This document shows positions 36,110-44,525 of a stretch of 64,000 bases of DNA, in pieces (positions within the stretch are counted from its first letter, which is position 1; each line of letters begins with the position of its first letter). Position numbers and translations under genes: made by a program. The stretch covers positions 868,001 through 932,000 of the forward strand of contig OZ243937.1 in assembly GCA_965214085.1 (NCBI GenBank), in the 5' to 3' direction. Source of the stretch: UBA6055 sp965214085 (GTDB lineage: Bacteria > Chloroflexota > Anaerolineae > Aggregatilineales > Phototrophicaceae). The notes beneath the pieces are model-generated. The model had not been told where the DNA came from. It saw only the letters and a program-made list of their open reading frames with translations, and did not search any database.

Positions 36110-36158
36110 GTCTTAGCGCAGGGGTACAAAGATAGTCGGCATCGCTGCTCTTCGTCAC

Positions 36159-37760
36159 ATGAAGATCCTCGTCCGCCTGGCACTGCCGGTCTTCTGTCTC
36201 ACCTTTCTCACCGCCATCGGCAAACTCGAGCCCTTTGTCGACGTCAGCGAAGCCGCCGGTATTACCGCGACGCATAGCGGCCACTGGGAGCTCTTTGAGG
36301 ACGATTTCGCCAGCGGTTACCTGGGCATCGGCCAGGCTTGGGGGGATTACGACCGCGATGGTTGGCTGGACCTCTACGTCAGCGGCAATCGCGATGCCAG
36401 CGTCTTGTATCGCAACAATGGCGAAGGCGCGTTTTTGATGTCCGAGCTGTCGCCGCAGGTCGCGCTGAGGGATACGGAAACTGGCGGCGCGGTCTGGGTC
36501 GATTACGACAATGACGGCTGGCTGGACTTGTATGTGCTGAATCACGGCGCCAACACGCTCTTCCACAACGACATGGGCCTCGGCTTCAGCGATGTGACCG
36601 AGCGGGCGGGCGTCGGCGATGCCGGCAAAGGCACCACCGCGACCTGGGGCGACTACGATGGCGACAGCTATCTTGATCTGTACGTCGTCAACTGGTCCTG
36701 CTTCCCGGAGTGCGGCGACCCCAATATCACGCGCGAACACGGTGCAGCGCGCGACACGCTTTATCGCAATCGCGGCGATGGTACCTTTGAGGATGTGACG
36801 CGCCTGCTGGATTACGATTTGCTGCTGGGCGCGGGCTTCAGCGCTAGCTTCACCGACTACGACAACGATGGCGACGCCGATATCTACGTCGTCAACGACC
36901 AGTTCAAAAACATGTTGGGCAATATTCTCTGGCGCAATGACGGCGCCGGCTGCGATGGCTGGTGTTTCAGCGAAGTCTCCATCGAGGCGGGCGCGCGCAC
37001 ATTCATCCACGGCATGGGCTTGGCGGTCGGCGATTATGATAACGACCTCGATTTGGATTTCTACTTTTCCGACATGGTGAACGGAATGGTGCTGCTGCAG
37101 AACCAGGGCGATGGCGCCTTTGAAGATGTGGCGGACGAGGCCGGCGTGGCGGTGGGGCCCAGCAGCGCGGTCGGTTGGGGCACGGTCTTCTTTGATTATG
37201 ACAATGACAGTTGGTTGGATCTCTACCTCACAGCCACCGAATTCATCCAGTTCGATATCGAGTCCGGGCCCGAAGGCATGATGTTCGAGTATCGCGACTT
37301 CTTGTTCAAGAATCGTGGTGACGGCACGTTCGCTGACGCCACGCCGCAAGACTGGCTGGTCAATCTGCAGCCGAGCATGGGCTTGGCTTACGCCGACTAC
37401 GACCGCGACGGCTTCCTCGACTTTGTGCTGGGCAACTGGAACGAAGGCTACCGGCTCTATCGCAATACCGGCGCCATCGGCAAGTCCAACAATTGGCTCA
37501 ATATCCGTCTGGTCGGCGGCGGCGACATCAACCGCGATGCTATCGGCGCGCGCGTGACCATCACAACCGCTGACGGCCGCAAGCTGCTGCAAGAGGTCAA
37601 GTGCGGCTCAAGCCTGGGCGCTGGCAATGACACGGCGCTGCATTTCGGCTTGGGCGCGCAGACTATTCGCGAGCTGCGCGTCCGCTGGCCCAACGGCGCT
37701 GAACAGACGCTGACCGATGTCGCCGCCAATCAGTTCCTGGAAGTCAGCTATTCCGGGTGA
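36159..37760 (+). CDS. FG-GAP/VCBS and ASPIC-UnbV repeat protein (CRTAC1-like)
   Basis: A 533-residue secreted protein with a short N-terminal signal (MKILVRLALPVFCLTFLTAI). Seven calcium-binding VCBS motifs of the type DYDRDGWLDLYV, DYDNDGDADIYV and DYDRDGFLDFVL mark an integrin-like seven-bladed propeller. The C-terminal ASPIC/UnbV domain is seen in NNWLNIRLVGG and RVRWPNGAEQTL. Such proteins are often extracellular and Ca2+-dependent, with unknown ligands. It lies 49 bp after permease 1B on the same strand, so it may be a glycan-binding part of the importer operon. That role is inference. Confidence 0.88.
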   Translation: MKILVRLALPVFCLTFLTAIGKLEPFVDVSEAAGITATHSGHWELFEDDFASGYLGIGQAWGDYDRDGWLDLYVSGNRDASVLYRNNGEGAFLMSELSPQVALRDTETGGAVWVDYDNDGWLDLYVLNHGANTLFHNDMGLGFSDVTERAGVGDAGKGTTATWGDYDGDSYLDLYVVNWSCFPECGDPNITREHGAARDTLYRNRGDGTFEDVTRLLDYDLLLGAGFSASFTDYDNDGDADIYVVNDQFKNMLGNILWRNDGAGCDGWCFSEVSIEAGARTFIHGMGLAVGDYDNDLDLDFYFSDMVNGMVLLQNQGDGAFEDVADEAGVAVGPSSAVGWGTVFFDYDNDSWLDLYLTATEFIQFDIESGPEGMMFEYRDFLFKNRGDGTFADATPQDWLVNLQPSMGLAYADYDRDGFLDFVLGNWNEGYRLYRNTGAIGKSNNWLNIRLVGGGDINRDAIGARVTITTADGRKLLQEVKCGSSLGAGNDTALHFGLGAQTIRELRVRWPNGAEQTLTDVAANQFLEVSYSG

Positions 37761-37765
37761 GAATC

Positions 37766-37786
37766 GGGCGACCTGATAGGTCGCCC
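37766..37786. terminator. Palindromic repeat, possible bidirectional terminator
   Basis: GGGCGACCT-GAT-AGGTCGCCC forms a perfect 9 bp stem. It belongs to the GTAGGGGCGAC repeat family (CCCTAC follows). It lies in the short gap between two convergent genes. There is no T run, so termination is a guess from location. Confidence 0.45.
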
Positions 37787-37811
37787 CTACGAACTGGCGC
37801 TTTGCACAGGC

Positions 37812-39053
37812 TTACGACTTCAGATACAGCTTGATAACCGGCACTTCGGCGCGCGGCTGGATAACCGGCAGCTGCAGGGTAGCCGTGTTGTCCCCGTCTA
37901 CGCTGAAGTGAATCTCGCTGCCATCGTGCAGGAACTCGGCGTATTCGATGCGGTCGCCGATGTCGTCGATGTGCAGATGGCGGAATGGATAGGCGAAGAT
38001 ATGTATATAAAGCAGGTCGCCATTTTGAGTCAGACGGCAATCCTGCGGCGCAGTTAGCGCGCTGGCGCTGCAGCCGTAGATGGACTCGCTGTGCTGATGC
38101 ATCCAGGCGTCGTAGACATGCAGCGCATCCTCGGCGCGGCTATCCAATTCGCCCAGCGCGGTCGGACCGACGTTCATCAGCAGATTGCCGCCGGTGGCGA
38201 CTGTATTAACCAACATGCGAATCAACTGGCCCGGGCTCTTCCAGGTGGCTTCGTCGCGATGGTAACCCCAGGAGCCGCTGAAAGTCTGGCAGGTTTCCCA
38301 GACGACTGGCTGGCCATCGACACGCACCCACTCCCGCGGCTGGAATTGCTCGGGTGTGTAGATGTCGGCTGAGGAGGGCAGGTCGAGCCGGTTGTTGATG
38401 ACGATATCGGGTTGCAGCGAACGGCTCAGCGACTCCAGCCCTGCGCTGTCCCAATCGTCGCGGCCCTTGCCGTCCGGCCCCGGGTAAGAAAAGTCGTACC
38501 AGATCACGTCGATTTTGCCGAAGTCCGTCAGCAGCTCCCGCACTTGATCCTTCATGTAGTCGCGGTACTTGCCCATGTCGCGTCCCTGATTCAAGGCGGC
38601 GCGATCGGGATGGTTGCGCTGCGAATGCCGCATGTCGACGGTGAAATCGGGATGATGCCAGTCGATCAGCGAATAATAGAAGCCGATCTTCAAGCCGCGG
38701 CTGCGGAAGGCGCGCACGACTTCCTGAAGCAGGTCTTTGCCCCAGGGCGTATTGGTGGCTTTGTAGTCGGTGAATTGCGAATCCCAGAGGCAGAAGCCCT
38801 CGTGATGCTTGGATGTGATGACCATGTATTTCATGCCGGCCGCCTGCGCCAGCTCCGCCCAGCGGTCGGGATCGAAGCGCTTGGGGTTAAAATACTTGAA
38901 GTAAGGCGCGTACTGCTCGTCGCTCAGCTCTTCGCGGTTTTTCACCCATTCATGTCGGGCAGGCAGCGCATAAAGACCCCAGTGGATGAACATGCCGAAG
39001 CGGTCGTTCACGAACCAGTCGGTGTTTCCCTTGGTTGGTGCGGGCTGATACAT
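37812..39053 (-). CDS. GH29 alpha-L-fucosidase 5
   Basis: The protein has 413 residues from the ATG at 39053, with AAAGGAG 9 bases upstream. The 25 extra codons open further upstream are not supported. Motifs are FGMFIHWGLYALPARHEW (19-36), TSKHHEGFCLWDS (80-92) and the probable nucleophile Asp187 in VIWYDFSYP. It is the shortest of the five and lacks the ESL-EVPQW N-terminus of copies 2-4. No signal peptide. Upstream is the Ldh_2 dehydrogenase, whose ancestral stop was only 58 bp away before a MITE-like element entered, so the two once formed a tight operon. Confidence 0.93.
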   Translation of the reverse strand: MYQPAPTKGNTDWFVNDRFGMFIHWGLYALPARHEWVKNREELSDEQYAPYFKYFNPKRFDPDRWAELAQAAGMKYMVITSKHHEGFCLWDSQFTDYKATNTPWGKDLLQEVVRAFRSRGLKIGFYYSLIDWHHPDFTVDMRHSQRNHPDRAALNQGRDMGKYRDYMKDQVRELLTDFGKIDVIWYDFSYPGPDGKGRDDWDSAGLESLSRSLQPDIVINNRLDLPSSADIYTPEQFQPREWVRVDGQPVVWETCQTFSGSWGYHRDEATWKSPGQLIRMLVNTVATGGNLLMNVGPTALGELDSRAEDALHVYDAWMHQHSESIYGCSASALTAPQDCRLTQNGDLLYIHIFAYPFRHLHIDDIGDRIEYAEFLHDGSEIHFSVDGDNTATLQLPVIQPRAEVPVIKLYLKS

Positions 39054-39143
39054 CGTGTGCTTCTCCTTTATTGGCGAGCGCAGACAGCTTCCCGCAATTG
39101 TAGCCAGTGATTCATATTGCTGCATCATACGGCGGCAAGGTCA

Positions 39144-39426
39144 CAGGGCAATCGCATCGAAATATTTTAACCACAGAGAACACAGAGGGTCGCGTAGACA
39201 CTGACCACCAGCACAGAGATTTAGGTGAATAGACGACTAAAGCAGGCGATGGACTGGAATAAGGCAAGAAGCATCAAAAAGACTAAAATATTTCTCAAAA
39301 TCACTCCTGACTTATGATGTAAGCGTTCATTATTGCTTTTCTCTGCGCTCTCTGTGATCTCTGTGTTTGATTTTCCGTTCGAATTTGCGCCATTTCAGTC
39401 TCTACCATTTTGATGCGATTGCCCTG
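39144..39426. mobile_element. MITE-like element, copy 4, with exact 9 bp target duplication
   Basis: A 283 bp element starting CAGGGCAATCGCATCGAAAT and ending with the reverse complement of CAGGGCAATCGCATCAAAAT. It is flanked by GCAAGGTCA at 39135-39143 and 39427-39435. The interior has the same order as copy 2. It lies within the 3' end of the Ldh_2 gene, whose last codons and stop (39395-39426) are now supplied by the element. The clean duplication points to a fairly recent insertion. Confidence 0.9.
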
Positions 39427-40456
39427 GCAAGGTCACGCTCAACTCGTCCGCGAGTTGTTTCAGGTCGGCCCAGACGCGATCAGGCAAGGGAATGCCCGAC
39501 TTGATGCGTTCGGCGTATGAGCGCGATTCCGGCTCGCCGGGCAGCAGCACCTCGTCGAAGCCCGCGGCCGGTTGCACCGATTTCACATGTTGTTTCAAAG
39601 CCTCAACTTGCTGGACAAAATCCGTATCTTCGTCGAATGCCTCCGGCAAAAGCGCCATCAGCAAGGTGGGATTGCCAAAGTGGAATTCGGGCGAGACGAT
39701 GGGGCGTTTGCCCGCCAGCAAGGTCGGTATGATCTCCATCATCATGGACAAGCCCGAGCCTTTATAAGCGCCCATCGCCAGCAATATCGCGCCATCGTCA
39801 ATGATGCTGGCATTGGTGCTGGGTCGGCCCGTTTTGTCCAGCATCATGCCTTTTGGCAGGCTTTCGCCTTTCGCGCGCGCCAGCAGCACCTTGCCATGCG
39901 CCATGCCGGCTGTGGCGAAATCGAGCAGCAGCGTACCCTCGCCAGCGCATGGCACGGCAAAGGACATGGGATTGGTGCTGAAGACTTTCTCGCGCCCGCC
40001 GTATGGCGCGACCCAGCCGCTGTACATACTGCCGCTGGTGAAGCCGATGCCGATCAGCCCGGCCGCGGCGATCATTTGAGTATATTCGCCCAAGCGCCCG
40101 ATATGCGCCGTTTGGCCCAGCGATACGGCCGCAATCCCGTTAGCGCCCCCCAACTCAATAGCCAGCTCGGCGGCGAAGCGCGCGCCGGTTTGCCCGAAGC
40201 CGTAGCCGTTGCTGACCATGGCGGTGGCGCCGAAGCGCTTGCGAATGCGCGGACGCTCGGTCGGCTTGATCATGCCGGATCGAATCATGTTGATATACTG
40301 TTTCACGCGCAGCACACCGTGCGAGTCGTGCCCGAAGAGGTTGGTCGTGACCAAGGACTCGGCGACGACAGCGGCGATGTCTGGCGGCGCGCCGGCGGCT
40401 GCGAAGATGTCGCGAGTCAGCTTTTCGAGTGCTTCGGCGTGAATAGAAACGGGCAT
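39395..40456 (-). CDS. Ldh_2 (malate/L-lactate dehydrogenase) family oxidoreductase, C-terminus altered by insertion
   Basis: The protein has 353 residues from the ATG at 40456, with GGAGAG upstream. It belongs to the NAD(P)-dependent Ldh_2 family (L-lactate, malate, ureidoglycolate and diketogulonate reductases), with GHDSHGVLR (42-50) carrying the conserved His46, FSTNPMSFAVP and GAYKGSGLSMMME. The last ten residues (PGQSHQNGRD) are encoded by a MITE-like element. The pre-insertion sequence can be read beyond it as VTLPPYDAAI-stop, ending at 39112. Loss of these few residues should be tolerated. In a fucose pathway it could act on a 2-keto acid or lactate product. That role is inference. 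Confidence 0.88.
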   Translation of the reverse strand: MPVSIHAEALEKLTRDIFAAAGAPPDIAAVVAESLVTTNLFGHDSHGVLRVKQYINMIRSGMIKPTERPRIRKRFGATAMVSNGYGFGQTGARFAAELAIELGGANGIAAVSLGQTAHIGRLGEYTQMIAAAGLIGIGFTSGSMYSGWVAPYGGREKVFSTNPMSFAVPCAGEGTLLLDFATAGMAHGKVLLARAKGESLPKGMMLDKTGRPSTNASIIDDGAILLAMGAYKGSGLSMMMEIIPTLLAGKRPIVSPEFHFGNPTLLMALLPEAFDEDTDFVQQVEALKQHVKSVQPAAGFDEVLLPGEPESRSYAERIKSGIPLPDRVWADLKQLADELSVTLPGQSHQNGRD

Positions 40457-40540
40457 GGGCGGGCACTCTCCAGATGTGGACAATCCGATGAAGTGTAGCC
40501 CCGCGCCAATCGCCAGGCAAGTCATAAGAAATTTGAGCTT

Positions 40541-40606
40541 TGTAGAGGCGACCAATCTGGTCAGCTGCGATTTGTGGTTCGGGCGACATGGTATGTCGCC
40601 CCTACA
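40541..40606. repeat. GTAGGGGCGAC hairpin pair
   Basis: Degenerate left hairpin TGTAGAGGCGACCAATCTGG and right hairpin GGGCGACATGGTATGTCGCCC with CTACA at the end. It sits in the 313 bp gap between the divergent Ldh_2 and sulfatase 2 genes. Nothing else is recognisable there. Confidence 0.6.
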
Positions 40607-40769
40607 TATGGTTGCTTTAGCGAAATTCGCATTACTTACTCGGTTCTACTGAGGGGTATGGCTTGTTCAACGCTAGGCACGGTACTCCCGGCACTGCCAC
40701 TGCCTTGCCCGGCGGCGCGGCGATGCGCTAAGATTTGAGCTACGCGGACCAGCCAAAAAAGGAATCGCC

Positions 40770-42236
40770 ATGAAGCCGAGCAACCTGCTCTTCATCATAT
40801 CCGATCAGCATCAGGCGGCGGCCATGGGCTGCGCCGGGCATGCGCTGGTTCAGACGCCCAACCTGGACCGCTTGGCGGCCAGCGGGACGCGCTTCAGCAA
40901 TGCCTATACCAACTGCCCGATATGTGTGCCGGTGCGAGCGTCGCTGGCCACAGGTCAGTATGTGCACAGAATCGGCAATTGGGACAATGGCTTCCCTTAT
41001 GACGGCGGCGTTCCGAGCTGGGGGCATCGCTTGCAGGCGGCCGGCCACCGCGTCGATTCCATCGGCAAGCTGCATTTTCGCAGCGCGGAAGACGACAACG
41101 GCTTCACCGAGGAAGTTGAGCCGCTGCATGTGGTTGACGGCATCGGCGACCCGGCCAGCGGCATCCGCGATGGCTCGGTGAAGCGCGATTGGCGGCCGGG
41201 CATTATCGAAGCGGGACCCCGCGATTCCACCTATCAGCAGTATGACATTCGCAACCGCGACAACGCAATCCGCTGGCTGCGAGAGCATCAGAATGATGAG
41301 ACGCCCTGGGCGCTTTTCTTGTCATTTGTCACGCCGCATCCGCCCTGGTTTGCGCCGCAGGAGACCTACGAGCGTTACCCGCACGAGGCGATTCAACTGC
41401 CGCCGCAATGGCAAGACTCCAGTTGGCCGCGGCACCCGACCTACGATCACATGCGGCGCTTCTTCAGCTGCGAGCAGGCTTTTGACGAGGCGACCATCCG
41501 CCGCCTGCACGCGACCTATTTCGGCATCTGCACATTTCTTGACCAGCAAATCGGGCAGGTGATGTCGGCGCTGGATGAGCTGAATCTACGCGGGAGCACA
41601 CGCGTGATCTATACATCTGACCACGGCGAGCATTTGGGCGCGCGCGGCATCTACGGCAAATTCACCATGTACGAAGAAGCCTGCGCCATTCCCTTTATCA
41701 TGTCCGGATCGGATGTGCCGGCGGGCAAGGTCGTGGACACGCCAATCTCGCTGGTTGATTGTCATCCTACAGTGCTGGAGGCGCTGGGATGCCCGGGCGA
41801 CGAACGGGATCGGTCCCTGCCAGGCGAATCGCTGTGGCGGATCGCGGCGGCTGATGCCCAGGATCGGACGGTATTCTCGGAGTATCACGCGGTTGGGTCG
41901 CCCAGCGCCTACTACATGCTGCGCGATCGCTGCTACAAGTACATTTACCATGTCGCCGGTCCGGCGCAACTCTTCGACCTGGATGCCGATCCGCATGAGC
42001 TGGACGATTTGGCGCTGCAGCCCAATGCGTCTGCGCAGCGTCTGCTCAGCGATTACGAAGCGAAGCTGCGCGCAATACTGGATCCGGAAGCGGTTGATCG
42101 GCAGGCGAAGGCGGATCAAGAGCGCAAGATCGCGTCGCTGGGCGGGCGCGAGGCGGTGGTCAAACGGGGCGCCTTTGTCAACTCGCCGGCGCCGGGCGAA
42201 GCGCCGCGCTTTCAGGCTTTTATGTCGGCCGACTAA
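40770..42236 (+). CDS. Sulfatase 2 (formylglycine type)
   Basis: The 488-residue protein begins at the ATG at 40770, with AAAGGA upstream. Metal ligand Asp12 is in ISDQH. The formylglycine motif is C52-V-P-V-R56 with ASLATG following, keeping the essential Cys, Pro and Arg but with Val where Ser is usual. GKLHF, YTSDHGEHLGARGIYGKFTMYEE and a C-terminal LFDLDADPHELDDL complete the family pattern. No signal peptide. Presumably it desulfates a fucan fragment. It stands alone, followed by a MITE-like element. Confidence 0.92.
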   Translation: MKPSNLLFIISDQHQAAAMGCAGHALVQTPNLDRLAASGTRFSNAYTNCPICVPVRASLATGQYVHRIGNWDNGFPYDGGVPSWGHRLQAAGHRVDSIGKLHFRSAEDDNGFTEEVEPLHVVDGIGDPASGIRDGSVKRDWRPGIIEAGPRDSTYQQYDIRNRDNAIRWLREHQNDETPWALFLSFVTPHPPWFAPQETYERYPHEAIQLPPQWQDSSWPRHPTYDHMRRFFSCEQAFDEATIRRLHATYFGICTFLDQQIGQVMSALDELNLRGSTRVIYTSDHGEHLGARGIYGKFTMYEEACAIPFIMSGSDVPAGKVVDTPISLVDCHPTVLEALGCPGDERDRSLPGESLWRIAAADAQDRTVFSEYHAVGSPSAYYMLRDRCYKYIYHVAGPAQLFDLDADPHELDDLALQPNASAQRLLSDYEAKLRAILDPEAVDRQAKADQERKIASLGGREAVVKRGAFVNSPAPGEAPRFQAFMSAD

Positions 42237-42282
42237 GCGGGCGCCGCTGGCTCGTTTGCCTGCCTGAGCCGGGGTCAATTGG

Positions 42283-42548
42283 CAGGGCAATCGCATCAAA
42301 ATGGTAGTGACTGAAATGGCGCAAATTCGAACGGCAACTCAAACACAGAGTCCACAGAGAGCGCAGAGAAAAGCAATAATGAAAGCTTAGGTCATAAGTC
42401 CGGCGTGATTTTGAGAGATATTTGAAGTCATTTTGGTGCTTCTTGCCGTATTCCAGTCCATCGACTGCTTTGAATAGTCGTCTAAACACCTAAATCTCTG
42501 TGTTCTCTGTGTGCTCTGTGGTTAAAATATTTTGATGCGATTGCCATG
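42283..42548. mobile_element. MITE-like element, copy 5, with target duplication
   Basis: A 266 bp element starting CAGGGCAATCGCATCAAAAT and ending with the reverse complement of CATGGCAATCGCATCAAAAT. It is flanked by GGTCAATTGG at 42273-42282 and 42549-42558, a 10 bp match that includes the expected 9 bp duplication. It is inverted relative to copies 2 and 4. It separates sulfatase 2 from ABC importer 2. Confidence 0.88.
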
Positions 42549-42637
42549 GGTCAATTGGCCATTGTTTCGCAATTGGCCTCCAGCCGCAGTAGAATAGGCG
42601 CGTAGAATTGCAGATCGTTAGGCAGTCTGGCGCCGCG

Positions 42638-43567
42638 ATGGTTCGAGCGAAAAGTGGCAAGCGCAAGCACTCAATCTTTCGGCTGTCGAAGATTGAACGG
42701 CAGGACGCTCTCGTCGGCATCCTCTTTATCACCCCGTTCATAATCTTGTATCTGATTTTCAACTTCTTGCCGATCCTGCAGGGCTTCTGGATATCGCTGC
42801 ATAATTGGGATGTGATTGGCACCAACGTCAAGTTCATCGGCTTACGCAACTACGAGATCCTTTTTGGCAAGGACAAACTGTTCTGGTCGTCGCTGGAGCA
42901 TACGATATTTTTCGCGCTGCTGGCCGGGCCAGGCTTGATAGTCACCGGGCTGGCCTTGGCGTTGATGTTGAATCAGCGTGTGCGCGGCATAGGCATCTTC
43001 CGCACCATTTTCTACATGCCGAACATCTTGTCGGTGACTGTCGTTGGCTTGGTTTTCGCGCGCGTATTCGCGCCAGGTGAACGCGGTTTTGTCAACGCCG
43101 TGCTGGATTCGATAGGCATCGCGCGGGGTTCCTGGTTCCTGGACGAAGCCAGCGCCATGCCGACCGTCGCCATCACGAAAGTCTGGTGGTCGGTCGGTTT
43201 CAACATGCTGATATTCTTGGCCGGTTTGCAAGATATCCCGCAGGCGCAATATGACGCGGCCAAGGTCGATGGCGCGGGACGCTGGGCGCAATTCCGGCAT
43301 GTGACGCTGCCGGGTTTGCGGCGGCCGATGCTATTCGTCATCGTCCTGCAGGTCATCGCTTCGGCGCAGGTATTTCCACTGATTGACGTGTTGACCGGCG
43401 GCGGCCCGGCGGGCAGCACGCGTCCGCTGGTGATGTACCTGTTCGAGCGTTCTTTTGACTATTGGCAGCTGGGCTACGGCTCGGCAATTGCCTTTGTGCT
43501 TTTCGTCTTTCTGTTTACGGTATCGATCATTCAGTTGTGGCTGTTCAGCCGCGGGGAAGATGACTGA
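42638..43567 (+). CDS. ABC sugar permease 2A (MalF/UgpA-like)
   Basis: A 309-residue permease from the ATG at 42638. A TTG at 42608 would add 10 residues, and neither start has a strong ribosome-binding site. The EAA loop is AQYDAAKVDGAGRWAQFRHV, then TLPGL. Other blocks are FITPFIILYLIFNFLPILQG and YMPNILSVTVVGLVFARVF. It overlaps the next permease by one base (TGATG). It forms the channel of the second importer with 2B. Confidence 0.9.
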   Translation: MVRAKSGKRKHSIFRLSKIERQDALVGILFITPFIILYLIFNFLPILQGFWISLHNWDVIGTNVKFIGLRNYEILFGKDKLFWSSLEHTIFFALLAGPGLIVTGLALALMLNQRVRGIGIFRTIFYMPNILSVTVVGLVFARVFAPGERGFVNAVLDSIGIARGSWFLDEASAMPTVAITKVWWSVGFNMLIFLAGLQDIPQAQYDAAKVDGAGRWAQFRHVTLPGLRRPMLFVIVLQVIASAQVFPLIDVLTGGGPAGSTRPLVMYLFERSFDYWQLGYGSAIAFVLFVFLFTVSIIQLWLFSRGEDD

Positions 43568-44445
43568 TGGCAGCGGCCCCGGCTTTCGACCAATTGGCTG
43601 CGCGGCAGGCGGCTCGTCAACGACAGCTTACGCTCCGCAACGCTGCTATTGTCGTCGCGATCACGCTATTCGCCTTCGTCTGGCTGATACCCATCGTCTG
43701 GACGCTGTCCTTGTCATTGCGGCCGGAGCATTCGATCACGGCCAATCTCACGCTGCTGCTGCCGGCGCCCTTCACGCTTGACAATTACGACTTTGTCTTT
43801 AGGAGCAGTCGCATTCCGCGCTGGTTCCTCAACAGCCTCTTCGTGGCCAGCGCGCGCACCATTTTGCAGCTGATGATTTGCTCGCTGGCAGCGTATAGTT
43901 TCGCGCGCGTTAAGTTTCCCTTGCGGCAGTACGTCTTCTATTTTGTGCTGATCGGCCTGATGGTGCCGGGGCAAGCCACCTTCATTCCAGTGTACCTGCT
44001 CTTTTCCAATCTCAAGCTATTGAACAGCTTCCCGGCGCTGATTCTGCCGGGCTTGGCGTCGCCCTTCGCCGTATTTCTGTTGGTGCAGTTCTTCAAGGGC
44101 ATCCCGATAGAATTGGAAGAAGCGGCGAGGTTAGATGGCGCCAGCAGAATCGGCGTCTATTTCCGCATCTTCCTGCCGCTGTCGACGCCGGTGCTGACGG
44201 CTTTGGCGATTTTCACCTTCCTGGGTACTTGGAATGAATACTTGTGGCCGCTGGTGGCCGCCACGGACCCCGACATCATGACCATCACCATTGGCTTGAC
44301 CAACTTGACGGCGACCACGTATACGGCCAACTTCGGGCAGACAATGGCGGCCGCTTGGACAGCCGGCCTGCCTATTGTGATATTCTTCTTCATCTTTCAG
44401 AAACGCATCATCTCCGGCATTCAGATTTCAAGCGGGATAAAATAG
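43567..44445 (+). CDS. ABC sugar permease 2B (MalG/UgpE-like)
   Basis: A 292-residue partner permease with six predicted helices. The EAA loop reads ELEEAARLDGASRIGVYFRI, then FLPLSTPVL. LIPIVWTLSLSLRPEHSI and NSLFVASARTILQLMICSLAAYSFAR are family-typical. It is translationally coupled to 2A (shared A in TGATG). The binding-protein gene follows at 80 bp. Confidence 0.92.
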   Translation: MAAAPAFDQLAARQAARQRQLTLRNAAIVVAITLFAFVWLIPIVWTLSLSLRPEHSITANLTLLLPAPFTLDNYDFVFRSSRIPRWFLNSLFVASARTILQLMICSLAAYSFARVKFPLRQYVFYFVLIGLMVPGQATFIPVYLLFSNLKLLNSFPALILPGLASPFAVFLLVQFFKGIPIELEEAARLDGASRIGVYFRIFLPLSTPVLTALAIFTFLGTWNEYLWPLVAATDPDIMTITIGLTNLTATTYTANFGQTMAAAWTAGLPIVIFFFIFQKRIISGIQISSGIK

Positions 44446-44525
44446 GCAAAAGGAGGAGGTGACGGGCGACATATACTGGTACATATCTGAAAGGTAAAAC
44501 GCAAATCATTCAGGAGATGCAGATC

